A stretch of 64,000 nucleotides of DNA from Mytilus galloprovincialis (lineage: Eukaryota; Mollusca; Bivalvia; Mytilida; Mytilidae), in assembly GCF_965363235.1 (NCBI RefSeq), contig NC_134843.1:4278001-4342000 (forward strand), given 5' to 3'. Both the position numbers and the translations under genes were made by a program. Below the pieces are notes generated by a model. It saw only the letters and a list, made by a program, of their open reading frames with translations. It searched no databases and had not been told where the DNA came from. Below, piece after piece: positions 26,701-41,700 of the stretch; the first letter of the stretch is position 1; every line of letters starts with the position of its first letter.

Positions 26701-29700
26701 AAAATTGAGTTTTGTGAAACAAAATTCATTTTTGTGAGACAAAATTAATTTTTGTTGAGACAAAATTGACTTTTGTGAGACAAAATTCATTTTTGTGAGA
26801 CAAAATTGACTTTTGTTGAGACAAAATTGATTTTTGTGAGACAAAATTCATTTTTGTTGAGACAAAATTGACTTTTGTGAGACAAAATTCATTTTTGTGA
26901 GACAAAATTGACTTTTGTTGAGACAAAATTGATTTTTGTGAGACAAAATTGATTTTTGTGAGACAAAATTGACTTTTGTGAGACAAAATTGACTTTTGTC
27001 TCAACAAAATTAACAAAATTGACTTTTGTCTCAACAAAATTGACTTTTGTGAGACAAAATTCATTTTTGTTGAGACAAAATTCATTTTTGTTTCAATTTT
27101 GTCTCACAAAAGTTGATTTTGTATGCAAATTAGTTCACAGAATCCAAACTTAACTAATTTTCGTTCAAAAATGACTTTTGTAGCCCATTTATCAAATACG
27201 GTAAGGCCTAAAAAAAAAAAGATCTGTGTTACCGGTAACATCATCTTGAAAAATAGGTCAGTAGGTCTCTAAATTTTTATTTCTGATATTTTTTTTTTTT
27301 ACATTGTTAATGAAATCTGGAAAATTATCATGGTTTTTCTCCAAGGATGGGTCTGTAATTAGTTTCAAATACCCAAAGTGCAGCCATTTGCAATGTTTTT
27401 GAAGCACCTGGTGTGCAAATTTCTTGGATTTAACCTATTTGGAATACCTTTTTAACATTAATAAAATGGTTTACTGGCTTTCTGTGACAATAGAGGCAAG
27501 GTAAATAAATTATTATGTTGATTAACAGAAGCCTGTGTCAAAAACAGGGTCGGTTGATACCTTTTTTGTTTTGATTAATCTAATAAAATAATTAGGGTCA
27601 GGGCTTAAAAACAGGGTCAGTTGGGTTACTGGAAACTTAGATTTTTTTGTCTGCCTAACAATAGTCAAGTCTGTGATACAAAATTGATTTTTTTCATGAC
27701 AAAAGAAACTTTTGTCCACTGAAAGATAATTTTGTATGACAAAATTTAAATTTGTAGTATACTACAATTTTTATTAAACAGAACTCATTTTTGTTGAACA
27801 AAACTCACTTTTGTCCATAAAAATTTGAATTTTGAGTACAAAACCACAAGAGTCCTTTTCGGCACCCCAAAACATCTGGTTTTACACACACATTTTCTAG
27901 TTGGCAATGCTTTATCACTGCCTCACTACAACTATAAAAGTTTTTCTAGTCGCTTTCCACAAAGCAAGTTTTAATCATTTCTTCAGTTTACTGATGATAT
28001 TAGTAGCTTTTAAATGAAAGTATATTTAACAGTGTGTGTATACGCTCGTCTTTTAGAAGGGACGTATTATGGTATACCATTGTCCGTCATCCGTCGTCCG
28101 CACTTCGGACAATAACTGAAAAACACTTTCACCAATTTCCATGAAACTTAAGTGAATTATTTATTTCTGTTGACGTCAGCTCCCTTTCGTTTTTTTTTTA
28201 TTTCAGATTTTAAAGTCATAAGAAACGAGTGACCGATGAAAAATAATGTTCTTCCAATTCTTGAACCAATGCATACAAACATCATAAACTTAGTCTTCTG
28301 TGCTCGAATTTATCACTTTTTTCGTGTAAATTTCGTATAATCGTCAATTTTTTTTTCAATCGGTCAGTGTTGAAAATATGGCAGGTAATTAAAGTTCGTG
28401 TTTTGAAGCCGAAGTTTAACGATTGTCACATGTTTGTCAACAATTGACGAAAAATAAACAAAAAAGCATGGAAATTGAGCACGTGTTTAACATGTATATT
28501 CAGATAATAGTTTATTTTAAGGACATCCATGCGTATTGTGGTCACCGGATTTTTACGAGATGGGTCACACTGAGGTCACCTTGCATACGGATAATATGTC
28601 GGGGGAATTGCTTGCTGGAAGGAAGCAATTCCAATAAGTAAACTTTTTCTAAATATGAATAAATTAAAGAATTTTCTTCAGAAAAAAGTATATGTACATA
28701 AGTTTTATAATGAGAACTATCCATTGAGTTATAAAAAACATATGCATTATTATTTTTTTATTTGAGGTTTCTTATGACTTTTAGTTTTGGATTAATGGGG
28801 CTTTATTCATAAAAAAAGGGGGATTTTTAACACTTTGAACAATAACTCAAAAAGGCTTTCACCAATGTCCATGAAACTTTGATGAGTTGTTTATATCTGT
28901 TGATTTAAGCTCCCTTTCAATTTTTATAAATTTCAGATTTTACATTTCCGTGTTATGAATTTTTATGCTTAAAAAGGGGGGGATTTTCCAATTTTGGACA
29001 ATAACTAACACTTTCACAAAATTTTATGCAACTTTGTTAAATTGTTTATATCTATTGACATAAGCTCCCTTTCCATTTTTATAAATTTTAGATTTTACGT
29101 TTTCTTAAGAAATGAATTTTTATACTTATAAAAAGGGTATTTTATGCAACTTTGGTGAATAGCCTTAAGGTGGTACCTAACACCTGAACTAAAATTAATT
29201 TGGCTCGTTTAATTTTCTTAAAATTTTGACAAAGTATTTACTTTGACCCTTTGACAAAAATATAAAAAAATCAAAAAAATTGAACCAACCGTTTAATCAG
29301 AAAAATTACACTGATTACAGATTATATAGCAGTTTGACAAACACTCATTTTGATCATTGAGAAGCTTAATATTCCCTTAAGAACACAACGTCATTTAAAC
29401 GTTCTGCTGAGTTATCTCCCTGTAGTGTTAGGTACCACCTTAATAGTGCCAAATTTTTTGTGCATTTTTATTTATTATTTTTTTTTTTGGGGGGGGGTAT
29501 TTGACAGGGCTCACACTATTTCTAGTTGATCATATAAATTCATTTAAAGCATAAAAGACAAGTTAAAAGAGCTACGGGCGTATCATGCGCTAAAGCGCAG
29601 CCCTTTATTTTATATTGTTGCACTATTTTTTTTTTAGACAGCTGATAATGGTGAGCAGACATTTGCTGATACTCCAACTATTGGTAGTGCTTCTACTATT

Positions 29701-32700
29701 GAGACTATGAAGGTACTTAAACCTAGTAGATGTCGAGATATTTACAATAGATTGCAGCAATCTGAATAAATTCTTATTTCTTCACAATTCAAGATTTGAT
29801 AACTTAAATAATAGAAAAATTAATCGAAATGGGAATTTGTCAAACTCAAAGGGACAACAACCCATCCAGCGAGTAAGAATAAATCACAGGAAGACACATC
29901 GGTCTTCAATGAATAGTGAGAAACCATCACACCAAGAGGTAGGACGTAGCCGGCCCTGAAACCTTTATGTAAACTGGTTCAGTGAAATGGGCTTCTTTCT
30001 AGACTTCACATACCTGCCAACTTTTGAAAATGCCCATGGGGGTTTTAGTGCGCGACAACAATTTCAAAGGTTGCAATTCTTTGCGATGACTATTTTGCGC
30101 GTGCTGTTTTGTGGTCTAGAAAAAGTGTCATATTTGTAAGATGAGCGTACATGCCTTTTTCTTAAGTTTATTTGCATGATTCTAGTTATTATATCAGTAG
30201 AAAATATGAACATGTAGCTGTAAGACCAGGAATTATTTTCATGTGTAAGAATACTAAATAGTTGTTGACTTTTCCAATTTAAAATTATACACAAAGACGG
30301 ACCAGCTTTATCAGGTTGGGAACAACACCTAGGGATACCCCCTCAATGTTAGGACATTAAAAACCACTTTTTTTTCAGTACAAATGAGTACATGTAGATC
30401 ATAAGATGTATAGTTCTTTGGGAAAAGTGTCTTCAAGTAATATGAATGTGTGCTCATTTGTACTTAAAAAGTGGTTTTTAATACCCTAACATTGAGGGGG
30501 TATCCCTAGGTGTTGTTCCCAACCTGATAGACCACAAAACAGCACGTGCAAAATAGTCATCGCAAAGAATTGCAACCTTTGAAATTGTTGTCGCGCGCTA
30601 AAACCCCCATGGGCATTTTCAAAAGTTGGCAGGTATGTTATCACAAAAAAAGATCAAAGGAAGAATCCACAAAATTGCGATAAATATTGTTATTCTTCTT
30701 TTCAGGCCACAATTTTTTCTCACAGGCAGAGTTCTGCCTGAACAGTTAAGATTGAAACTTATTTTGGTCAAAAAAGCTGTCATTGTCATGAAAGCTGTCA
30801 AAACGCGTTAAAATGTTTTTAAAAAAATGGTCATTTATCTCCAAAACTGTTAAGCAGAATATGATGAAACTATGTATAATTGTTCAATAGGCTATGAAGG
30901 TGGAATTGATGGGAAAAAATAGTAAGAATTGTTGATATTTTGGCAACCATTTCGAAAGATGGGCTACAGATGGCTACAAACTCAACATTGTCTTTTTTCA
31001 ACAAAAATTGATGTTTTGGCTAATTTTATGATTGTGAACAACATGCAGCCATCAAAAATGACCAGTGGCAACATCAACTATAGCTTGCAATTCTAGTTAT
31101 GTTTGACATTGTTGCAAATTCAAATATAATATTAAGTCATATATTAAGTCATTATGACAGATAAATGTAATAAAAATTTATTAATTTACTTTTGTTGGGG
31201 CACTTTAGGGCTTGGTACATGGTGTGGATTGAAGACCATGGGGTGACCCCTGGATGAAAGTGTTTTTTTTTTTTTTGTGATTGATTCTGTATTCACTTAT
31301 TTACTCCATATCATTTAATTTTCTCACATAATATTTAGAACATAGCACATAAGCAACTACTTTTCAGGAGCCTAGAAAAATAGATGATCTCATTGAAGCA
31401 TGCAGTTTGAAGCTTGATCCGAACATATCAATTATCTCAATCCTGCGTGAAGATGCTATTGACACCCTTCTTGTGGAAGTTGCCCGTTTTAAGCCTGGAT
31501 CAAGGTTACATATTGAGTTTGAGGCGGAGGATGGCTGTGATGGTGGAGGGTTATTGAGAGAGCTTAACAGCCTTGTCTTGAAACAGTGGGAGAAATCTTC
31601 TCTCAGCAATGGTAAGAGCAGAACTGGTTCCAAAATCCTCAACTTCAGGTTGATATTCTTCTTTTGACCTTTTTAACTGTATTATAGCATATTAATAGAC
31701 CTTTTTAACTGCATTATAGCATATTAAAAGACCTTTTTTAACTGCATTATAGCATATTAATAGACCTTTTTAACTGCATTATAGCATATTATATAGACCT
31801 TTTTAACTGCATTACAGCATATTAATAGACCTTTTTAACTGCATTACAGCATATTATATAGGCCTTTTTAACTGCATTACAGCATATTATATAGGCCTTT
31901 TTAACTGCATTACAGCATATTATATAGACCTTTTTAACTGCATTACAGCATATTATATAGACCTTTTTAACTGCATTACAGCATATTATATAGACCTTTT
32001 TAACTGTATTATAGCATATTAATAGACCTTTTTAACTGTATTATAGCATATTAATAGACCTTTTTAACTGTATTATAGCATATTAATAGACCTTTTTAAC
32101 TGCATTATATCATATTATATAGGCCTTTTTAACTGTATTATAGCATATTAATAGACCTTTTTAACTGTATTATAGCATATTAATAGACCTTTTTAACTGT
32201 ATTATAGCATATTAATAGACCTTTTTAACTGTATTATAGCATATTAATAGACCTTTTTAACTGTATTATAGCATATTAATAGACCTTTTTAACTGCATTA
32301 TAGCATATGAATAGACCTTTTTAACTGCATCATAGCATATTATATAGACCTTTTTAACTGCATTACAGCATATTATATAGACCTTTTTAACTGCATTATA
32401 TCATATTATATAGGCCTTTTTAACTGTATTATAGCATATTAATAGACCTTTTTAACTGTATTATAGCATATTAATAGACCTTTTTAACTGTATTATAGCA
32501 TATTAATAGACCTTTTTAACTGTATTATAGCATATTAATAGACCTTTTTAACTGTATTATAGCATATTAATAGACCTTTTTAACTGCATTATAGCATATG
32601 AATAGACCTTTTTAACTGCATTATAGCATATTATATAGACCTTTTTAACTGTATTATAGCATATTAATAGACCTTTTTAACTGTATTATAGCATATTAAT

Positions 32701-35700
32701 AGACCTTTTTAACTGCATTATAGCATATGAATAGACCTTTTTAACTGCATTATAGCATATTATATAGACCTTTTTAACTGTATTATAGCATATTATATAG
32801 GCCTTTTTAACTGTATTATAGCATATTAATAGACCTTTTTAACTGCATTACAGCATATGAATAGACCTTTTTAACTGTATCATAGCATATTATATAGACC
32901 TTTTTAACTGCATTACAGCATATTATATAGACCTTTTTAACTGCATTATATCATATTATATAGGCCTTTTTAACTGTATTATAGCATATTAATAGACCTT
33001 TTTAACTGTATTATAGCATATTAATAGACCTTTTTAACTGTATTATAGCATATTAATAGACCTTTTTAACTGTATTATAGCATATTAATAGACCTTTTTA
33101 ACTGTATTATAGCATATTAATAGACCTTTTTAACTGCATTATAGCATATGAATAGACCTTTTTAACTGCATTATAGCATATTATATAGACCTTTTTAACT
33201 GTATTATAGCATATTAATAGACCTTTTTAACTGTATTATAGCATATTAATAGACCTTTTTAACTGCATTATAGCATATGAATAGACCTTTTTAACTGCAT
33301 TATAGCATATTATATAGACCTTTTTAACTGCATTACAGCATATTATATAGACCTTTTTAACTGCATTATAGCATATTATATAGACCTTTTTAACTGCATT
33401 ACAGCATATTAATAGACCTTTTTAACTGTATTATAGCATATTATATAGACCTTTTTAACTGCATTACAGCATATTATATAGACCTTTTTAACTGCATCAT
33501 AGCATATTATATAGACCTTTTTAACTGCATTATATCATATTATATAGGCCTTTTTAACTGTATTATAGCATATTAATAGACCTTTTTAACTGTATTATAG
33601 CATATTAATAGACCTTTTTAACTGTATTATAGCATATTAATAGACCTTTTTAACTGTATTATAGCATATTAATAGACCTTTTTAACTGCATTATAGCATA
33701 TGAATAGACCTTTTTAACTGCATCATAGCATATTAAATATATATTAAAAATATGATCAAATTTGTGCTAGCATTTCATCAAGAATATACCTTCTTTCTAA
33801 ATTAAAGAAATTTTTAGATATTAATGCCAGGAAAGCATATTATAATGGGTATATTCTGCCTCTCATCGATTACTGCTGTATTATTTGGGGAGAATGTAAA
33901 AATGAAGGGATAGTAAGAATATTAAAACTTCAAAAAAGAGCAGCAAGATTAATTCTTGATGCAGACCCATTATCCCCATCAGCCCCCTTATTTAAAAAAC
34001 TTGGTTGGATGACAGTAGAAAACAGAATCAAATACCATAAATATTTATTGCTATTTAAATGTATGCGGAAAGAAGCACCACAGTACCTAATTCAAAAGTT
34101 TCAACTTATATCTGTAAATAATCCTTATGCTTTAAGGGGTGTTACTCAAGGTAATTTGATAGTTCCAAAGCCAAAAACTGAACTGTTTAAAAAATCTTTT
34201 GCTTATTCTGGATCAGTTTTATGGAACGGACTACCTTATGAAATGCGTAAAGTGCAAAACACTTATTCTTTTAAACAAATTATAAAACAATACTTGAGAC
34301 AGTCCCAATATTCAGTCTGAAATGATTGCAACTACATTGTATTACTCTTAGAATGTATGATTTTAATGATTTGTATATACTAGGTCTATTTACTACATGC
34401 GATATTTAACTGTTTTATATCTTTTAATCATGGTACATGTACACTGAACTATTATGTCTATACAATTGTGTTTATATGTTGTATGATTGCTTTTTTCTTT
34501 TATTATTACCATTTTGTTTTTACTTGTATTGCATACATGTATATGAGGGCCTCAGGGAAGATTAGTGATTGTAACTAACTGTGTTTACCCTCTTTAAATA
34601 AAGAATTTATTATTATTATTATTATTATTATATTATATAGACCTTTTTAACTGCATTATAGCATATGAATAGACCTTTTTAACTGCATCATAGCATATTA
34701 TATAGACCTTTTTAACTGCATCATAGCATATTATATAGGCCTTTTTAACTGCATTATAGCATATGAATAGACCTTTTTAACTGCATCATAGCATATTATA
34801 TAGACCTTTTTAACTGCATTACAGCATATTATATAGGCCTTTTTAACTGCATTATAGCATATTATATAGGCCTTTTTAACTGCATTATAGCATATGAATA
34901 GACCTTTTTAACTGCATTACAGCATATTATATAGACCTTTTTAACTGCATTACAGCATATTATATAGACCTTTTTAACTGCATCATAGCATATTATATAG
35001 ACCTTTTTAACTGCATTATAGCATATTATATAGACCTTTTTAACTGCATTACAGCATATTATATAGACCTTTTTAACTGTATTATAGCATATTATATAGA
35101 CCTTTTTAACTGCATTATAGCATATTATATAGACCTTTTTAACTGCATTACAGCATATTATATAGACCTTTTTAACTGTATTATAGCATATTATATAGAC
35201 CTTTTTAACTGCATTATAGCATATTATATAGACCTTTTTAACTGCATTATAGCATATTATATAGACCTTTTTAACTGTATTATAGCATATTAATAGACCT
35301 TTTTAACTGCATTACAGCATATTATATAGACCTTTTTAACTGCATTACAGCATATTATATAGACCTTTTTAACTGCATTACAGCATATTATATAGGCCTT
35401 TTTAACTGCATTACAGCATATTATATAGGCCTTTTTAACTGCATTACAGCATATTATATAGACCTTTTTAACTGCATTACAGCATATTATATAGACCTTT
35501 TTAACTGCATTATAGCATATTATATAGACCTTTTTAACTGCATCATAGCATATTATATAGGCCTTTTTAACTGCATTACAGCATATTATATAGACCTTTT
35601 TAACTGCATTATAGCATATTATATAGACCTTTTTAACTGCATTATAGCATATTATATAGACCTTTTTAACTGCATTACAGCATATTATATAGACCTTTTT

Positions 35701-38700
35701 AACTGCATTACAGCATATTATATAGACCTTTTTAACTGCATTACAGCATATTATATAGACCTTTTTAACTGCATTACAGCATATTATATAGACCTTTTTA
35801 ACTGCATTACAGCATATTATATAGACCTTTTTAACTGCATTACAGCATATTATATAGACCTTTTTAACTGCATTACAGCATATTATATAGACCTTTTTAA
35901 CTGCATTACAGCATATTATATAGACCTTTTTAACTGCATTACAGCATATTATATAGACCTTTTTAACTGCATTACAGCATATTATATAGACCTTTTTAAC
36001 TGCATTACAGCATATTATATAGACCTTTTTAACTGCATTACAGCATATTATATAGACCTTTTTAACTGCATTACAGCATATTATATAGACCTTTTTAACT
36101 GCATTACAGCATATTATATAGACCTTTTTAACTGCATTACAGCATATTATATAGGCCTTTTTAACTGCATTATAGCATATTATATAGACCTTTTTAACTG
36201 CATTATAGCATATTATATAGACCTTTTTAACTGCATTACAGCATATTATATAGACCTTTTTAACTGCATTACAGCATATTATATAGACCTTTTTAACTGC
36301 ATTACAGCATATTATATAGACCTTTTTAACTGCATTACAGCATATTATATAGACCTTTTTAACTGCATTATAGCATATTATATAGACCTTTTTAACTGCA
36401 TTACAGCATATTATATAGACCTTTTTAACTGCATCATAGCATATTATATAGACCTTTTTAACTGCATTATAGCATATTATATAGGCCTTTTTAACTGCAT
36501 TATAGCATATTATATAGACCTTTTTAACTGCATTATAGCATATTATATAGGCCTTTTTAACTGCATTATAGCATATTATATAGACCTTTTTAACTGCATT
36601 ACAGCATATTAATAGACCTTTTTAACTGTATTATAGCATATTATATAGACCTTTTTAACTGCATTATAGCATATTAATAGACCTTTTTAACTGCATTATA
36701 GCATATTATATAGACCTTTTTTAACTGCATTATAGCATATTATATAGACCTTTTTAACTGCATTATAGCATATTATATAGACCTTTTTAACTGCATTACA
36801 GCATATTATATAGACCTTTTTAACTGCATCATAGCATATTATATAGGCCTTTTTAACTGCATTACAGCATATTATATAGACCTTTTTAACTGCATTATAG
36901 CATATTATATAGACCTTTTTAACTGTATTATAGCATATTAATAGACCTTTTTAACTGTATTATAGCATATTAATAGACCTTTTTAACTGTATTATAGCAT
37001 ATTAATAGACCTTTTTAACTGTATTATAGCATATTAATAGACCTTTTTAACTGCATTACAGCATATTATATAGACCTTTTTAACTGCATTATAGCATATT
37101 ATATAGGCCTTTTTAACTGCATCATAGCATATTATATAGACCTTTTTAACTGCATTATAGCATATTAATAGACCTTTTTAACTGCATCATAGCATATTAT
37201 ATAGACCTTTTTAACTGCATTATAGCATATTAATAGACCTTTTTAACTGCATTACAGCATATTATATAGACCTTTTTAACTGCATTATAGCATATTATAT
37301 AGACCTTTTTAACTGCATTATAGCATATTATATAGACCTTTTTAACTGCATTACAGCATATTATATAGACCTTTTTAACTGCATCATAGCATATTATATA
37401 GGCCTTTTTAACTGCATTACAGCATATTATATAGACCTTTTTAACTGCATTATAGCATATTATATAGACCTTTTTAACTGTATTATAGCATATTAATAGA
37501 CCTTTTTAACTGTATTATAGCATATTAATAGACCTTTTTAACTGTATTATAGCATATTAATAGACCTTTTTAACTGTATTATAGCATATTAATAGACCTT
37601 TTTAACTGCATTACAGCATATTATATAGACCTTTTTAACTGCATTATAGCATATTATATAGGCCTTTTTAACTGCATCATAGCATATTATATAGACCTTT
37701 TTAACTGCATTATAGCATATTATATAGACCTTTTTAACTGAATTACAGCATATTATATAGACCTTTTTAACTGCATTATAGCATATTATATAGGCCTTTT
37801 TAACTGCATTATAGCATATTATATAGGCCTTTTTAACTGCATTATAGCATATTATATAGACCTTTTTAACTGCATTATAGCATATTATATAGGCCTTTTT
37901 AACTGCATTATAGCATATTATATAGACCTTTTTAACTGCATTATAGCATATTATATAGGCCTTTTTAACTGCATTATAGCATATTATATAGACCTTTTTA
38001 ACTGCATTACAGCATATTAATAGACCTTTTTAACTGTATTATAGCATATTATATAGACCTTTTTAACTGCATTATAGCATATTAATAGACCTTTTTAACT
38101 GCATTATAGCATATTATATAGACCTTTTTTAACTGCATTATAGCATATTATATAGACCTTTTTAACTGCATTATAGCATATTATATAGACCTTTTTAACT
38201 GCATTACAGCATATTATATAGACCTTTTTAACTGCATTACAGCATATTATATAGGCCTTTTTAACTGCATTATAGCATATTATATAGACCTTTTTAACTG
38301 CATCATAGCATATTATATAGACCTTTTTAACTGCATTATAGCATATTAATAGACCTTTTTAACTGTATTATAGCATATTAATAGACCTTTTTAACTGTAT
38401 TATAGCATATTAATAGACCTTTTTAACTGTATTATAGCATATTAATAGACCTTTTTAACTGCATTACAGCATATTATATAGACCTTTTTAACTGCATTAT
38501 AGCATATTATATAGACCTTTTTAACTGTATTATAGCATATTAATAGACCTTTTTAACTGTATTATAGCATATTAATAGACCTTTTTAACTGTATTATAGC
38601 ATATTAATAGACCTTTTTAACTGCATTACAGCATATTATATAGACCTTTTTAACTGCATTATAGCATATTATATAGGCCTTTTTAACTGCATCATAGCAT

Positions 38701-41700
38701 ATTATATAGACCTTTTTAACTGCATTATAGCATATTAATAGACCTTTTTAACTGCATCATAGCATATTATATAGACCTTTTTAACTGCATTATAGCATAT
38801 TAATAGACCTTTTTAACTGCATTACAGCATATTATATAGACCTTTTTAACTGCATTATAGCATATTATATAGACCTTTTTAACTGCATTATAGCATATTA
38901 TATAGACCTTTTTAACTGCATTACAGCATATTATATAGACCTTTTTAACTGCATCATAGCATATTATATAGGCCTTTTTAACTGCATTACAGCATATTAT
39001 ATAGACCTTTTTAACTGCATTATAGCATATTATATAGACCTTTTTAACTGTATTATAGCATATTAATAGACCTTTTTAACTGTATTATAGCATATTAATA
39101 GACCTTTTTAACTGTATTATAGCATATTAATAGACCTTTTTAACTGTATTATAGCATATTAATAGACCTTTTTAACTGCATTACAGCATATTATATAGAC
39201 CTTTTTAACTGCATTATAGCATATTATATAGGCCTTTTTAACTGCATCATAGCATATTATATAGACCTTTTTAACTGCATTATAGCATATTAATAGACCT
39301 TTTTAACTGCATCATAGCATATTATATAGACCTTTTTAACTGCATTATAGCATATTAATAGACCTTTTTAACTGCATTACAGCATATTATATAGACCTTT
39401 TTAACTGCATTATAGCATATTATATAGACCTTTTTAACTGCATTATAGCATATTATATAGACCTTTTTAACTGCATTATAGCATATTAATAGACCTTTTT
39501 AACTGTATTATAGCATATTATATAGACCTTTTTAACTGCATTACAGCATATTATATAGACCTTTTTAACTGCATTATAGCATATTATATAGGCCTTTTTA
39601 ACTGCATTACAGCATATTATATAGACCTTTTTAACTGCATTATAGCATATTATATAGACCTTTTTAACTGCATTACAGCATATTATATAGACCTTTTTAA
39701 CTGCATCATAGCATATTATATAGGCCTTTTTAACTGCATTACAGCATATTATATAGACCTTTTTAACTGCATTATAGCATATTATATAGACCTTTTTAAC
39801 TGTATTATAGCATATTAATAGACCTTTTTAACTGTATTATAGCATATTAATAGACCTTTTTAACTGTATTATAGCATATTAATAGACCTTTTTAACTGTA
39901 TTATAGCATATTAATAGACCTTTTTAACTGTATTATAGCATATTAATAGACCTTTTTAACTGCATTACAGCATATTATATAGACCTTTTTAACTGCATTA
40001 TAGCATATTATATAGGCCTTTTTAACTGCATCATAGCATATTATATAGACCTTTTTAACTGCATTATAGCATATTATATAGACCTTTTTAACTGCATCAT
40101 AGCATATTATATAGACCTTTTTAACTGCATTATAGCATATTATATAGACCTTTTTAACTGCATCATAGCATATTATATAGACCTTTTTAACTGCATTATA
40201 GCATATTAATAGACCTTTTTAACTGCATCATAGCATATTATATAGACCTTTTTAACTGCATTATAGCATATTAATAGACCTTTTTAACTGCATTACAGCA
40301 TATTATATAGACCTTTTTAACTGCATTATAGCATATTATATAGACCTTTTTAACTGCATTATAGCATATTAATAGACCTTTTTAACTGCATTATAGCATA
40401 TTATATAGACCTTTTTTAACTGCATTATAGCATATTATATAGACCTTTTTAACTGCATTATAGCATATTATATAGACCTTTTTAACTGCATTACAGCATA
40501 TTATATAGACCTTTTTAACTGCATCATAGCATATTATATAGGCCTTTTTTAACTGCATTATAGCATATTATATAGACCTTTTTAACTGCATTATAGCATA
40601 TTATATAGACCTTTTTAACTGCATTATAGCATATTAATAGACCTTTTTAACTGCATCATAGCATATTATATAGACCTTTTTAACTGCATTATAGCATATT
40701 ATATAGACCTTTTTAACTGCATTATAGCATATTATATAGACCTTTTTAACTGCATTATAGCATATTAATAGACCTTTTTAACTGCATCATAGCATATTAT
40801 ATAGACCTTTTTAACTGCATTATAGCATATTATATAGACCTTTTTAACTGCATCATAGCATATTATATAGGCCTTTTTAACTGCATCATAGCATATTATA
40901 TAGACCTTTTTAACTGCATTACAGCATATTATATAGACCTTTTTAACTGCATTATAGCATATTATATAGGCCTTTTTAACTGCATCATAGCATATTATAT
41001 AGACCTTTTTAACTGCATTATAGCATATTATATAGACCTTTTTAACTGCATCATAGCATATTATATAGGCCTTTTTAACTGCATCATAGCATATTATATA
41101 GACCTTTTTAACTGCATTATAAAATTGAGAATGGAAATGGGGAATGTATCAAAGAGACAACAACCCGACATTTTATCATCAAAATTATGGTTTTTAGTAG
41201 AGTTAACCAAGTCAAATAGACATATACTCCATAATGTTTCCTCCCATTTTCCTCAGCATCTGTAAATCACAGCTGCAATGCAACGCAGGTGCAGAAATCG
41301 ATTGGTCTTGTTTAAGCATAGATGACTACATGAACCTATGAAATCAGTACCTGCTTACTCAGAAAAACATCTAATATTCTTTCTGAAATTAAGCAAAGAG
41401 TCTGCTTATTTATAGAGTTAAGCAAGTAGCTTCAATAATTTGTCCTTAAAGCATATAAATGATGCCATGATTTTTTTTTGGACATTAGCTTCTGGTAGCG
41501 GTTTCTCCATAAATGCTTCTGCCTTAGACAACCAGGACTTTCAGACCCTTGGACGCTATGTTGGTAGTACAGTTGCCCAGGTATAGTTCTTTTCAATACG
41601 ACTTTGATATGTTGGTACTTCTTGATTTATAGGACATGAGTTGAATAACATTTCATTATTTATGCCCAATGAAGTATAGTTCTTTGTAAGAAGAATTGGA

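Noticed and set aside
26453..27085. Open frames of 71-119 codons on the minus strand (also 7455-7756, 56925-57561)
   Set aside because: They read only the ACAAAA/TTTTGT array and give cyclic low-complexity peptides with no start context or neighbours.
31666..41120. Regular 32/33-bp repetition as a CRISPR array
   Set aside because: Units abut directly with no unique spacers, there are no cas genes, and the DNA is eukaryotic with spliced genes. It is a minisatellite.
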